Counted from the stretch's first letter, positions 34,171 to 45,627 are shown. The stretch: 64,000 bases of DNA from Camelus bactrianus (GCF_048773025.1 NC_133546.1:64937001-65001000), one strand, 5' to 3'. The notes: generated by a model from the letters alone, not told the origin. A program made the numbers and translations.

Positions 34171-34614
34171 TTCAGTTATACAACATGAATAAGCTCTATT
34201 GATACACTTCAAAGAACATATCAGTTGACCGGCTGCCGCAGAGTAAACTTCAGTGATTGAAGAGTGACTGAGTAGTGCCAAAAGGAAGACAGTGAGTACA
34301 GACCATTCTGTCACAAAGTTTGACTGAAAAGAGAAAGTAGTAAAATAATATATCGGCGGGGTCATAGAGCCAGGAGATTTTATAAAGTTGAAGATTTTGG
34401 GGCACGTTTATGTTTATAAGCTGTGGAGAAAGCGATGGCCATGTTGGGAACATAGAAGACAGAGATACAGAACAAATAAGTGGCGCCCTTATTTCCTGAA
34501 TAGTCAACCGTCACAGTTTTGATAAATATACACTTTACTATGGAAGTTGAAAGGGAGAGTTTAATCTTTCTAGGAAAAAAATCAATATATTACAAAGTAA
34601 TAAAATCCTTATGA
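34171..34614. other. Unassigned DNA
   Basis: No recognised gene or repeat. Minus-strand frames up to 85 codons have no family resemblance. Confidence 0.45.
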
Positions 34615-34870
34615 AAGACAGAATGGTTCAGTGAACTGATCTGCAGCTTCGGAGGCTGAAGGTTTTCATCATGGCCAGATGATTGATTTACTGTATAATT
34701 TGGGCAAGTTATTTTGATTTCCATTGGCTAAGAAGTATGCACATTTTAGTTAACTCAAGTTGAACTTATCTCTCTGTCTCGTTTCTCACATATGTAATAG
34801 AAGGGTAAGCCAACCCCTGAATGACTAGGAAAGATAATTAGCTAGGATGTTTGCAATAAAAAATATTCTG
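34615..34870 (-). mobile_element. MIR SINE, antisense
   Basis: GATTTACTGTATAATTTGGG, CAAGTTATTTTGATTTCC and TCTCTGTCTCGTTTCTCACA, then TATGTAATAGAAGGGTAA, match the reversed MIR (ACTTGCCCAAG and TTTCCTCATCTGTAAAATGG in consensus). Confidence 0.5.
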
Positions 34871-35855
34871 CAAACAAAAAGTGCTGCACAAACATTTCTC
34901 AAAAACATGTTATTTTACATATAATTTCAAGCCACTTTATGGTATATCCTTTTTTCTTTTTTGCCTAAAAGCCTAGTTTTGAAAAAAAAAATGGATAACG
35001 GTGGAATTTCAAAGAGTGGAAAAGCATGGGTGTTATTTATAAAAGAGTCAGGGAGGGAAACCGTAATCAAGAATTCTCTTGAATTTATCTCAAACACCAC
35101 AGGTTAGCAGATCCCACCAGCCTCACGAAAACCCTGAAATAACACCTTTGTGGCCATCTGGTTCAGACTTGCTTTCTGATATCTCCATCAGCATCTTGCC
35201 TCTAGGAAGCGGGGCAGCCCTCTTGCTCCTGCTTAGTTTGCAGCCTGTGTACTTGACATACATGCTACCAGCGGCAATGTAGAAGGGAATCATTTTTTGC
35301 TGCTCCTTCATACTTTAGTTCACTTTCTAATTTAACAGTTACTGAGCACTGTTCACGCCTGCCCAGTTGCCAGACTGGCCAGCTTCCTCCCAAAGCCATA
35401 GGAATATGGCCTTTCCTCTGCTTGCAACTCTAGCCTTAATTTGAAACAAGAAGAATTTAAAAACTGTAGTTCTTATTCATGTGAAATACATGTTCAATTG
35501 ATTGTTGGTGGTGACTTTGAGCACTGGGTTGAGACAGAATTCCAACCTGTTTCAACCTAATGGGGAAAAATATGGTAATAAAAACTAGTGTCTGCTGAGG
35601 GTGTAGAAACAAGAGGAGCAGCATGACCCCAGGGATTTATCATCCTCACTGCTGGCCCACACTTTGGGATATGTACCATCTGTCACTGGGAGCTCTATTC
35701 CTAATTAGGAATTCTAGCCCTAATTATCAAGTGCTTTTCTGTCTTGTTCCATGTTCTGGGAACTTTATCCCCATATTGTGCCCTATTCTTGAGTCAATCT
35801 TAGTTACTTGTAGTTACCTGTCTGGTCTTAAGCTATGACAAGCCCCTGTCATATA
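34871..35855. other. Unassigned DNA
   Basis: No gene or repeat was recognised. A poly-A of about 12 sits near 34981. Confidence 0.45.
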
Positions 35856-35870
35856 AAAGTCCTTGTGCTA

Positions 35871-36007
35871 GGGGTAGGGGAGCTAGGGTAGAGCTCAGTA
35901 GTAGAGTGTGTGCTTAGCATGCACGAGGTCCTGGGTTCAATCCCCAGTACCAATGTTAAAAATTAAATAAATAAATATAATTACCTCTCTCCCCCAATTT
36001 TTTTTTT
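35871..36007 (+). mobile_element. Camelid tRNA-derived SINE with perfect target duplication
   Basis: The head AGGGTAGAGCTCAGTAGTAG and B box GGTTCAATCCC (35934-35944) are followed by the tail AAATTAAATAAATAAATATA, ATTACC, pyrimidines and T/A runs. The flanks AAAGTCCTTGTGCTA at 35856-35870 and 36008-36022 are identical over 15 bp, so both boundaries are exact. The A box differs from the other copies by having AGAGCTCAGTAGT. Identical flanks suggest a fairly young insertion. Confidence 0.95.
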
Positions 36008-36302
36008 AAAGTCCTTGTGCTAATTATTATGTGAGAAAAAAGACAAAAAAATTGAAGGTCCTTGTCGATGTGCATGAATTTTTTCAGTGTGCTTTCTTCT
36101 TTGGTTTATTTATTGTGGCTACTTTTCAATTTGCTTTATGCAGTGGATTTTTATGTGGTTGGCTACCTGTAAAACCATTATTGTAAGTTGGTTGGGCAGA
36201 GAGAGAAAAAGAAAATTCATAAAAGCCACAGCCTTTATCTTTACAAAATGTAAAACAATCTCTACATTTGAAACAGTATATTCATTATGAAATAAAATAC
36301 TC

Positions 36303-37292
36303 TGGGACCTAATTAAGCTTAAAAGCTTTCACCCAACAAAGCAAACCATTGACAAAACAAACAAACAACATACTGAATGGGAGAAAATATTTGCAAATGA
36401 TATGACCTATAAGGGATTAAGACCCAACATACATAAACAGCTTATGCAACTCAACAACCATTTTTCCAAAGAGAAAATGCAGATGGCCAACAGATGCATG
36501 AAAAGATGTTCAACATTGCAAATCATTAGGGAAATGCAAATCAAAACCACAATGAGATATCACCTCACACCTGTCAGAATGGCTACCATCCAAAAGACCA
36601 CAAATAACAAATGTTGGCAAAAATGTAGAGAATAGGGAACCCTTGTACACTGTTGGTGGGACTGTAAATTGGTATAGCCACTGTGGAAAACAGTATGGAG
36701 GTTCCTAAAAAAACTAAAAATAAAACTATCATATGACCCAGCAATTCCACTCCTGGGTATATAGCCAAAAAAACAAAAACAGTAATTTGGAAAGATAACA
36801 TTCCCCTCAATGTTCATTGTAGAATTATTTACAATTTCCATGACATGGAAACAACCTAAGTGCCCATTAACAGGTGAATGGATAAACAAGATTTAGTGAA
36901 TATGTATATAATGGAATACTACTCAGCCATAAAAAAGAACAAAAATTTTGCCATTTGCAGCAACATGGATGGACCTGGAGGGCATTATGCTAAGTGAAGT
37001 ATGTCAGACAGAAAAAGACAAATACTGTATGATATCACTTATATGTGGAATCTAAAAAATACAACAAACTAGTGAATATAGCATAAAAGAAGCAGACTCA
37101 CAGATATAGAAAACAAACTAGTGGTTACTAGTTGGGTGGGGAGATTGTGGAGAGGGAGGTACAAACTATTGAGTGTAAGATAGGCTCAAGGTTGTGTTGT
37201 ACAACACAGGGAATATAACAAAAATTTTGTAGTAACTAAATGGAAATCAACCTTTTAAATTGTGTGAAAATAAAAAATTAAAATAAATAAAT
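36303..37292 (+). mobile_element. 5'-truncated LINE-1 with ORF2 C-terminal remnant
   Basis: The copy starts in ORF2 (GGGACCTAATTAAGCTTAAA). Its plus-strand frame around 36400-36635 reads [19 protein letters not shown], the standard LINE-1 ORF2 C-terminal motif. It goes on through GACTGTAAATTGGTATAGCC, ATGACCCAGCAATTCCACTC, ATGGAATACTACTCAGCCAT and a 3' UTR, and ends in (AAAT)n. Compared with the ungulate/L1MA-type end I remember, the last several tens of bases are missing. AAATAAAATA flanks both sides (36290-36299, 37293-37302), but this may only be tail sequence. Stops break the frame, so it is inactive. Confidence 0.88.
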
Positions 37293-37348
37293 AAATAAAA
37301 TAACCAGTTTAAAAAGGATTAAATGAAATGTTTTAGAAGACCTGTATG

Positions 37349-37530
37349 AGACATAGAAAACAAATTTATGGTTATCAAAGGGGAAAGTGTTGGGGGGAGG
37401 GATAAATTAGGATTTTGGGGTTAACATATACACACTACTATATATAAAACAGATAAACAATAAGGCCCTACTGTGCAGCACAGAGAACTATATTCAATAT
37501 CCAGTAATCATAATGGAAAAGAAAAAAAAT
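37349..37530 (+). mobile_element. 182-bp LINE-1 3' fragment with target duplication and early tail
   Basis: GACATAGAAAACAAATTTAT, GAGGGATAAATTAGGATTTT and AGAGAACTATATTCAATATC are LINE-1 3' UTR. The copy ends at AATGGAAAAGAAAAAAAAT, well before the usual terminus (CAACTATACTTCAATAAA). GACCTGTATG occurs at both sides (37339-37348 and 37531-37540). This is a complete small retroposition event, apparently from a transcript that was polyadenylated or primed early. Confidence 0.85.
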
Positions 37531-37540
37531 GACCTGTATG

Positions 37541-38049
37541 TTTAAACATTAATAATGTTTGATAATTGAAATTTTGACACCCATTGCTTACAAATCATAT
37601 CATTTGAGCTACTGAAATAGATTTAAAACAGTGATAAGATGACCAGTCCATATTTAAATTATTCCAATTATTCCAGTTATTTTTTGTTTTTTTGTTTTTT
37701 TAGTAAAACATATTTTAACTTATTTAAAAAATCTCTGGGATCCAATCAAAGCTTATACACTTTATATTTAGTCTTGATTTTTTAGACTTCTTTAGCTCAA
37801 AGCATTTCCTACCTTTTTTTTTGCCTGTCACAAAATTGCCAATTTTGAAGAGTTCAGGATAACTGTTTTGTGGAATGTTTCTCAATCTGTTTATGTCCTC
37901 ACAAGGAGATTCAGGTTAAACATTTTAGTAAAAACACCACACAGGTGCTATTGGGTACAGCCCATCTCATCACTTCAGGAGAGGCAGTCTGCTAGTTTTG
38001 TGCTAACTTTGGTTACCTGGTTAAGATGACGTCTGCCAACTTTTTTTTT
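37541..38049. other. Unassigned AT-rich DNA
   Basis: No gene or repeat was recognised. T-rich runs occur at 37681-37700 and 38041-38052. Confidence 0.45.
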
Positions 38050-38720
38050 TTTCATTTTAAAGGTATGCTTTTTCTTAATAATCAATAGGTAATCTCTGGA
38101 TAACATTTTGGTACTATGTGAATATTACATTCCCCAGCACACTTTCACTCAGTAGTTTCAGCACACATTGGTGATCCTTGTCTGAGCCACACTGAAGACT
38201 GCAAAATAATGATTTCCTAATTGTATTATTCCTCTCCATTTATTAGCTCACATTCTTTCATGAAGAAAAAGCCCTCTTCTTTAGTGTCTCTATGGAATCA
38301 TAGACTTTCAAAAATTCGATTTATTTGTTTTCAATTTTCTAAATTCCCCAATTGTCCCATATTTGGCCCTTCACACTTGCTACTTTTCCCTTTGGCCTGT
38401 ACTTACCATCCTCTGCACACTTTCTTTGCTTTCTGATATAAGATGTTCCAGGCTTACCTTACACATGCTCTGTCTCTGATCTGAAATCAGCCATTTCTCC
38501 AGGGAATGGTCTTTCCTCTCAGTGGTGAACAATACTTTGAAACCAAGATCTTGGCACTAGAGTGTTCATTTCCTCTGGGTGACATTGCTTCTGGGCCTCT
38601 TCAGTGGACAGAGCTGGGAATGTATATATTTTTAAAATCATGAGTTCATGCTGACAGTGGTCACCCTGACCATTCCCATTCCATATTTATACATGGCTTT
38701 TCCCACATCAAGAACTTTGA
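38050..38720 (-). mobile_element. Old LINE-1 (L1M/L1ME-type), antisense
   Basis: CCCATATTTGGCCCTTCACA, TAAGATGTTCCAGGCTTACC, ATCAGCCATTTCTCCAGGGA, AAACCAAGATCTTGGCACTA, GACATTGCTTCTGGGCCTCT and TCAGTGGACAGAGCTGGGAA follow the antisense of an old LINE-1 interior that I remember. Diverged, broken. Confidence 0.5.
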
Positions 38721-39009
38721 ATCTTACTTAGTACCATCAATATATTTACTAACTTGCTTTATCCTACAACACACACATATACAGACACAGTTTTAAGAAG
38801 CAACAACAAACCTGCTAAGTAATGTTTATGATATTTTTGGTGTTCTTTTTATCCTGAGAAAAGTATCTCACCAAAGGTATATAGTTAGAGAAACATGTTC
38901 AAGAGTGATTGAATAATCCTTTTGAAAAACGAGTTCTTGGGTTGTCATTGTCATATAAAATTGGGTTCGTTTTTTTCAGATTGAACTAAAGTTTAGGGTT
39001 TTTATGTCC

Positions 39010-39915
39010 TTGTTGATATAATTTTATTTTTGAATATGTGCATATTTACATGGCTAAAAACTTCCCCCAATTATAAAAATGTTGTACTCAGAAAAGCCTC
39101 ATATGCTTTCCAGTTCCTGCCACCACTCTGTTCCTCCTTCTGAGTCCATGTAGGGAATCATTTCTAGTTTAATCTTCCTATTTTTTGTCAAAAAAAATAT
39201 ATATATATAAAGAAAGATAACTCTATCTGTGTAGGTATTGATATATAAAAATGGTAGCAGACTTTTCTACTGCTATTGTTTTTGGGGAGAGGGGAGGAGG
39301 TAATTAGGTTTATTTATTTATTTAAAAAATTTTTTTAAGGGAGGTACTGGGAATTGAACCCAGGACCTTGTGCATGCTAAGCATGCGCTCTAACACTGAG
39401 CTATACCCTCACCCAACAGCAGACTATTTTGCACTTTGCTTTTTTTCACTGCATATCTATTCTCAGAGATGATTCTCATTCTTTTTTTATAGCTCTCCTG
39501 TAAAACAGTACTCCACTGCGTGGATGTAGCAGAGTTTCTTCAATCAGCCTCCTGCGGATAGACCTGGGTGGTTGGTTTCCAAAATTTGCATGACAAATAG
39601 TGCCACAGTGAATAACCTTTTTTAATGTGATTTTTCTTTTCCTTTTTGCTTGTTTGTATCTGTTTATCCCTTGGGGTAAATGCTTAAATGTGGGACTTCT
39701 GGGTCATAAGTCATTTTGAAAGATATCGCCAAACTCTCCTCCACAGGGGCTGTATGATTTCTTGCATTCCGACCAGCAACATTTGACAGTCTTTCTCCCT
39801 AAGACTCTCTCCAGACTCTTAGTCTTCTGGCCAATAGAGTACGTTATCAAGCTTTTGAATTTTAGGAATTTTTTTAAGTTTCCCAGTTTCTGATCTGCAG
39901 TCAGGTTGGGAACCA
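39010..39915 (-). mobile_element. Old LINE-1 ORF2 end, antisense, split by a SINE
   Basis: The plus strand shows the reverse of the ORF2 C-terminal region: TTGCACTTTGCTTTTTTTCA, GTACTCCACTGCGTGGATGT, TGGGACTTCTGGGTCATAAG, ATATCGCCAAACTCTCCTCC and ACCAGCAACATTTGACAGTC. The camelid SINE at 39264-39417 interrupts it. Diverged and non-coding. Confidence 0.7.
39264..39417 (-). mobile_element. Camelid tRNA-derived SINE, antisense, nested in LINE-1
   Basis: On the minus strand the head is GGGTGAGGGTATAGCTCAGT and the B box is GGTTCAATTCC (39350-39360). The tail is AAATAAATAAATAAACCTAA, then TTACCTCCTCCCC and an A/C end. AGCAGACT occurs on both sides (39256-39263 and 39418-39425) as an 8-bp or slightly longer duplication. 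The host LINE-1 resumes directly afterwards, so the SINE came later. Confidence 0.9.
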
Positions 39916-40253
39916 TTGGCCTAGACTGTAAGCAACTGTAAGAGACTGAAATTTTGTTTTCCCATGTTTGATATTACCTAGGGGTAAGGATTAAACACTG
40001 TTTGATATCTGAATAAAAATACATCACATGCTCATTTTAAAAAGGGTTTTGTCTGTTTGGCATCATTTTAGATACCTTACTGGTATGACAATGTCCAATC
40101 TGGATTGATACCTGTTTAGGCATCAGCAAGGAGCACTTCTAGGGGACACGGCATCCTAGACAACTCATTCAGGTTAATACTCATCCAAACATTAGTGTCA
40201 AAATGAACTGACAGAGTCCAGGTACAATAGTTTATAGGGTCTAAGACATTCTT
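39916..40253. other. Unassigned DNA
   Basis: No recognised feature apart from the left copy of the LINE-1 target duplication at 40242-40253. Confidence 0.5.
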
Positions 40254-40517
40254 CTCTTTATGATTATTGAAGTATAGTTGATTTACAATGTGTTAGTTTC
40301 TGGTGTACAGCATAGTGATTCAGGTATACATACATATATTCCTTTTCATGTTCTTTTTCATTATAGGCTATTACAAGATATTGAATGTAGTTCCCTGTTC
40401 TATACTGTAGGTCCTTGTTGCTTATTTATTTTATATATAGTAGTTTGTATCTGCTAATATTAAACTCCTAATTTATTCCTCCCCTCCTTTCCCTTTGGTA
40501 ACTATGTTTGTTTTGTA
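40254..40517 (-). mobile_element. 5'-truncated LINE-1 3' end, antisense, with perfect target duplication
   Basis: Read in reverse, it runs from GGGAAAGGAGGGGAGGAATA to GAACAGGGAACTACATTCAA, then to the LINE-1 terminus AATCAACTATACTTCAATAA and a short degenerate A-rich tail. TAAGACATTCTT is identical at 40242-40253 and 40518-40529. The copy is about 264 bp and its boundaries are certain. Confidence 0.92.
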
Positions 40518-40529
40518 TAAGACATTCTT

Positions 40530-41699
40530 TTTTAAAAATCTCTATAATCAGTTTGCATCTTACAATTGACAACAGATCAGAATTAAATTGGCAGATTTTT
40601 CCTCTCTCTTAAAGAACAGTTTCTAGCACCTTTCTTATCGGATTTTAGAAATAAAAGGGTAATTAATTGAAAAGAATCAAACTGGCACTCTAGGCAAATT
40701 CTGCCACCTTTCGTCCCAGAGTCTAGTTATTTATAAGAAACAAGGTTGACTGTCTTTACCCCTAAAAATGTTCTCTACCGCAGCCACCACTGCGTTACTT
40801 GGTCTCAGTCAGAGCCTGAGCTCTTCACCCACATCCAGGGCCACCTGCACCCTAAGGCCAGCAATGGATTTCCTAACCATGAGGTGATCCCAGCCTTGCC
40901 TGTGAGGTAACAGCCCCCTGGCCGTATTTCCTTAGTTGAGCTGTTGCCCTGCCTGTCTGCTGTTCTGCACAGTCTCCACAGAGAGCCTACACAGACCTCA
41001 AGGCTGGCCTCGCAGTGGACACTCACTCTGATCCGGCGCCCATGTCTGCTCTACTGCCACTAAGAGTCTACAGTGATAGGACGTCTCCTTGCCTGCTGGG
41101 TCAAAACTTCCGGACAAGCACAGTATACTCATTCCGTGGTTTCAAAAAGAAAGAGTTTCTTGACAGGTTTCAATTTAAAAAACTTCATCCTAAGAATAAT
41201 CAGACTGCCTTTTAATTCCACTTTTAAATTTCCCTTATAATATCTGCCCAACAGAGATGACAGCCAAACAGATGGAATCAGCCTGTCAGAATGTAGAATT
41301 AACCTTTTTTCGCCAACAATTTTTTTTTGTATGACAGATTTTTAAAGTATGCTTTGTAATAGTTGTTTTTGTTTTTGTCTTTGCTGTTGTTTTTTTGAAG
41401 GTACCATCACAGCGTTAGCCCGAAGTATTTGGAATCTGATTTGTGAGCTATTGGAAAAAACTGTTTATGATGGTATCCAGGAAAACAATATGCTACTTCC
41501 AGTTTTAAATGTTAGTTGGAAATCTTATTTGAATTTAAATTTGTCAAGTCTATTCACAGTTCATAGAGAATTTCAATTCAGTGTCTATCTTGAATGCAAA
41601 TTGTTTTCTTAATTAACTCAGCCACATTTGGTGAGATTAAATCTAGTGGTTTTTGGAGTTTCTTACCTGGATTAGGAGATAAAAATGTTCTTTTGTATT
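40530..41699. other. Unassigned DNA with GC-richer island
   Basis: No gene was recognised. 40790-41120 is GC-richer but poor in CpG, so it is not a CpG island. It has frames of at most 73 codons. Confidence 0.45.
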
Positions 41700-42010
41700 T
41701 GGATTTCCTTAAGTGCTTGGCTGTCTTTCTGATGGTCACTGGGAAACAAAGGAAAATAAGACATTGTCCCTGTTGTCATGAAGTTCAATCTAGTGGGCAT
41801 CTGCACACAAAGATACATTCCTGGCAGACTGCAGGCACAGAAATAAAGAGAGAGCACAAAGGAAGAGGAGCTACTAGAAGGGTGAAAGATGGGTCAGGTA
41901 ACAAACCTTTAAGCATGGGTAGGAGTTGGCCAGGTAACGCTGGGAAGCTTATGGAGGAGAGACTAAGAAAACATTCCAAGCAGTGGGGAACAATGTAGGA
42001 AGGACACAGA
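41700..42010 (-). mobile_element. LINE-2 3' region, antisense
   Basis: ACTGGGAAACAAAGGAAAAT, ATTGTCCCTGTTGTCATGAA, GTTCAATCTAGTGGGCATCT, GTTGGCCAGGTAACGCTGGG and AACATTCCAAGCAGTGGGGA correspond to the reversed L2 3' region. Confidence 0.6.
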
Positions 42011-42315
42011 TAGGAAAAACAACTGTGTAAAGAAGATGCTGGAAAGTAAAGTGTAGGGCATGGAAGAGAAATGGAGGAAACCAGAGAGACTGGTTGGAAA
42101 CCAAGCAAGACCCTGAAGACTTAACCTCCCTTCTTAAGGACACTGAACACAATTCTGTGATGCAGGGACCTCACCAATGTCTATGAGGCTTATGTGTCAG
42201 TCTCTCTCCAGTCGAGAGAGTGACTGTCACCTCTGAGGGGTTGTATGGAAGCTAGTTTTAAAGAAGTCAAGATTACATATGGGGAAGCTGGTTAAAACGC
42301 TATTTTAAGTGTGGT
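42010..42315. other. Unassigned DNA
   Basis: Nothing recognised. The left part may still be LINE-2. GTCGAGAGAGTGACTGTCAC lies near 42213. Confidence 0.4.
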
Positions 42316-42429
42316 GGGGAGGGTATAGCTCAATGGTAGACTGCATGCATGCCTGGCATGCACAAGGTCCTGGGTTCAATCCCCAGTACAATCATTAAAA
42401 AAAACAAAACAAAACAAAACAAAAAAAAC
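42316..42429 (+). mobile_element. Camelid tRNA-derived SINE
   Basis: GGGGAGGGTATAGCTCAATG, with B box GGTTCAATCCC at 42373-42383 and an (AAAAC)n tail. Between the boxes is CATGCATGCCTGGCATGCAC, a variant of the usual CATGCTTAGCATGCA. The tail lacks the CCTAATTA part seen in the other three copies, so it is either a different subfamily or a rearranged tail. No clear target duplication. Confidence 0.85.
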
Positions 42430-43039
42430 TTGTAAGAATTAGTTCAGACAAGCTCTCATTATTATGGAGATTAGGGCTGCCACATTTCAATCTACTTGTG
42501 AACTCTAGCTCCTGATAGTTAAAACTAAGTGAATTCCTGAGTTGCTAAACTTCATTATCTGTTTTTTGATTCCTTCTTACAGCAATGTCCCTCCTCAGTT
42601 AAGTTTTACCTTCACACTTGTGTGCAAGCAAGTTAAAAGCAAAACATACAAACAACCCCCAAATCCAGAAAATAATATACAAATAACCAGAAAATCCAAC
42701 TGTGGGCATGAAAAGGATACCTTGGGTAGGTGTCCACTGAGAGGAGGCAGTGTGCACAAGTGCAAATACAATTGTTGTAATATATGATCAAAGATATTAC
42801 CACAGCAATTATGCTAAAGATGCTATCAGAAAGAAAACATGACTTGGAGTGTGTAAAAGAATTCTGCAGGTGCTTTTACTTCTAAGTGAACACCAAGAAG
42901 GACAAGCATACAGCAATGACTGAAAATCAATCTGGTTTGAACTGAAGATGTAGTTTGGGTTGAACATATTTTTTTTTTCTAGCTCCACATGGTTGGGATA
43001 ATGAAGAAGCTAAAAAACCCTAAGTTGTCTATAATTGAG
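42430..43039. other. Unassigned DNA
   Basis: No recognised gene or repeat apart from short A- and T-runs. Confidence 0.45.
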
Positions 43040-43500
43040 AGGGCAAGAAGAACTAGAATAAGTCCCTGTTTGTAAGTGACAGAAAACTCAACTCTATCCA
43101 GCTTAAAAACTAAAGGAAATTTATTGACTAATGTGTAATTGAAAAATACAGAGACAGGACAGACTTCAGGCAGAATTTGACTCTGACACTCGTGATGCTG
43201 TTGTGGATGATTTTCCCCCTCTGGGCATCAGGCTCATTTTTAAGCTGGCTTCCCTTGTGACAAATGCTAGAACTTCCCAGGACCACATGCTTCCTCATCT
43301 ATTTCTGGGGCACAGGAAAGACCTTCTTCTTTAGCAGTCATAGACCAAAAGTCCTGAACTTCCCTTCTGTCAGACTAACGTCAGCTATGTACCTGCCCTT
43401 GAACCACTGGCTACGACCAGGGGATAGTCAGATGATGACTGGTGTGGGCTGGTCACTGAACCAATCTTTTTGACAAGGAGATTCCATTACTTCAATTTAC
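43040..43500 (+). mobile_element. Ancient interspersed repeat, family unassigned
   Basis: GTAAGTGACAGAAAACTCAA, AACTAAAGGAAATTTATTGA, CCCTTGAACCACTGGCTACG and GGTCACTGAACCAATC recall a common old mammalian repeat containing GAAACCCAACTCAAACTGGC and CCCTGAACCAATCACTGTGG. I cannot name it securely. Confidence 0.35.
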
Positions 43501-43519
43501 TCAGATCAGAGTCCACTCC

Positions 43520-44175
43520 TGGTAGTCTTGGTCAGGTTGCTTAGTCAAGCAGGTCACTGGGTATGGGAATACAGCCCACTGTCTGTTTTCTAAGTTGTGC
43601 ACTCTGGTGTTGGGCTGTATTGCTTGGAAAAAGGACAGTCATTTTATTTAATTGTCCCATTCTCTAATAGGTCTTTGTCTACCTATCTATGGCAATTTAT
43701 ATTTTTTCCATTTCACACAGAGGTAACCATGGTTCAGGAGTGGCCATGACCCTGGATTTGAGGGATCAACCCCTGCTATTTTTGTGTCTTGTCTATTTGC
43801 TCCTTCAGATCCAGGATCTACCCTGCTATTTCTCTAAGAATTTGACCTGCATCAACAGACACCCTCTGCTCTGATCCCAGTTGTTGAGCTCAAGGATACA
43901 TTAACTGTGGGCCGGCTACATCCCTCCACTGTAGGCCAAGCTCTTGCCAACGGCCTTCACCACATGTGTCTCACCGTCTCTGCCCTTTGTCTTTAAGTTC
44001 TGGGAACTGCTTCCTCCCTTTGCCTCTCAGGTCCAAGGTGGCATCAATCTCTCCCCTGACCCTGCTCTTTCTAGTCTCCAGGTGTTTGTGGTTTCCTCGC
44101 CACCTTCGTAGACAGTACCTCTACTAAACTCCCCTCAAAGGACTCAATTTGAATGTACCACACCTTTCTTGCCAG
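43520..44175 (+). mobile_element. Ancient LTR/MER-like repeat, family unassigned
   Basis: The end GTACCTCTACTAAACTCCCC, TCAAAGGACTCAATTTGAAT, GTACCAC and TTGCCAGGACCCTG resembles a familiar old repeat end (TTTATTAAACTCTCCTCAAT, GAGTGTGCCATC, GGGACCCTGACTGATA). Diverged and broken. Confidence 0.35.
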
Positions 44176-45627
44176 GACCCTGTGTAATGTGTTTCACCAC
44201 AGGGGAGCACCTCGCTGAATGTTGGAATGAACCCACAGTGACCTCAATGTCACCTTGGTCATCTTCTGGGTCCCCGGAAGACTGAGCTCAGTTGCTCCAC
44301 ATACAAATCCAGGTACAAAGAGATAATTTCATTTTGTAATGATCTCTACTTAATATGCCAAAGGTCTAGAAATTTCAGAAAACTCAAGAAAAACATAATT
44401 CTATATCAGAATATTTAACTCTAAACTTTTAAATTGTGCAGACTAGAATGCTGAAATGTTCCAGATCACTACTGGCGAGAGGCCACAGACAATATTTTAT
44501 GAGGCCAAAATAAGAAAGAAGGAAATGAAAGAGCTCAGAAATCTCAGGAGAGCTCATCCAACACTCTGCCTTATCTTGGACCACTTCTGTAGACAGCTCT
44601 GTTCTTCGGGATGTGATACACATAAATGAGGGAGTATTTAGCTAAGAAGAATAGATGCGACAACTGAGAAAAAGAACGCAATGTGAGTCTGTCTTGAAGT
44701 CTGTTCTGTGATGCACAACTTTTGTAAGCCAAAATTTTAACCTGGTGAGCAATCAGCTCAGTGCTGCCCTTAGGAGAGAACCATAAATTAAAGATAAGCA
44801 ATGGTTCAGACTTCCCAAGGCCTTGACTTAGAAGTAACTTCAGAATCCCAACCAAATCTGCATTTGGTTAAGCAACTTGGCACCGTTTTCTGTTTTGAGG
44901 CATTAAACTATAATTACAAGTCATTCTTATTTCATTCCAAATAAATGTCCCCAGAGTAGACGTAACTAGGAAAGGCTCTTCTTTCTCTTTAAAGGAAAAA
45001 GGAGAAACAAACAAAAACACTCAGAAGATAAATAAGACCAAAGAGAAAAGAAGCAAAACAGTATTTGGTGAAGCTGGAAAATTGTGTATATGGTGTGGTT
45101 TATAGTTTGATCAATATATAAAATTGATTGTGTTCATCTATCAGGAAGATTCAAATACCCAGAAGGTAATCTGGAGGCATGTCTTATTAGAGAAACAAAA
45201 ATTTAAAGTTCTTCTGACAAATCCAAATAATCAAGGGTGGTGATAATTTAACTTCCTTATAATAAATGTTTCCTTGATGAAAAAATTCTTTTGCTGTTTT
45301 GCTCTAACGTTTGTTCTAAATGGGTCAACAAGACTGGTGTTTTCTCAGTTGGAAGTGTAAACTGATATGAAGGGTGGGGAGAGGAAGGGCAGACATTTAT
45401 TAATAGTAAGTAAAAAAAAATACCCTGCAAGTTGAAATGAAAGGAAAAGACGTGTAGGTAGGTCTGGAGGGGAATGACTGTCTTCCTTCTCTACAGGCCA
45501 AGAGCAAATCCCATTATAAATCTCCAGGTACCCAAGAAAAAGGTTTCTGTGCTGAATTATGTGAGTCTGCCTGAGATTGGAATGATGGATTAGCACACTT
45601 CTCTAATCCTTTCAACTCTTATGATTT
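44176..45627. other. Unassigned DNA
   Basis: No gene or repeat was recognised. Minus-strand frames of 64-94 codons near 44430-44855 lack family resemblance. Confidence 0.45.

Noticed and set aside
36402-36635. 77-codon open frame as a host gene
   Set aside because: The peptide is the LINE-1 ORF2 C-terminal region.
40790-41120. CpG island promoter
   Set aside because: GC-richer, but CpG dinucleotides are few and no initiator or exon is recognisable.
41594-41998. 134-codon open frame
   Set aside because: Most of it lies in antisense LINE-2 DNA and it has no protein-family features.
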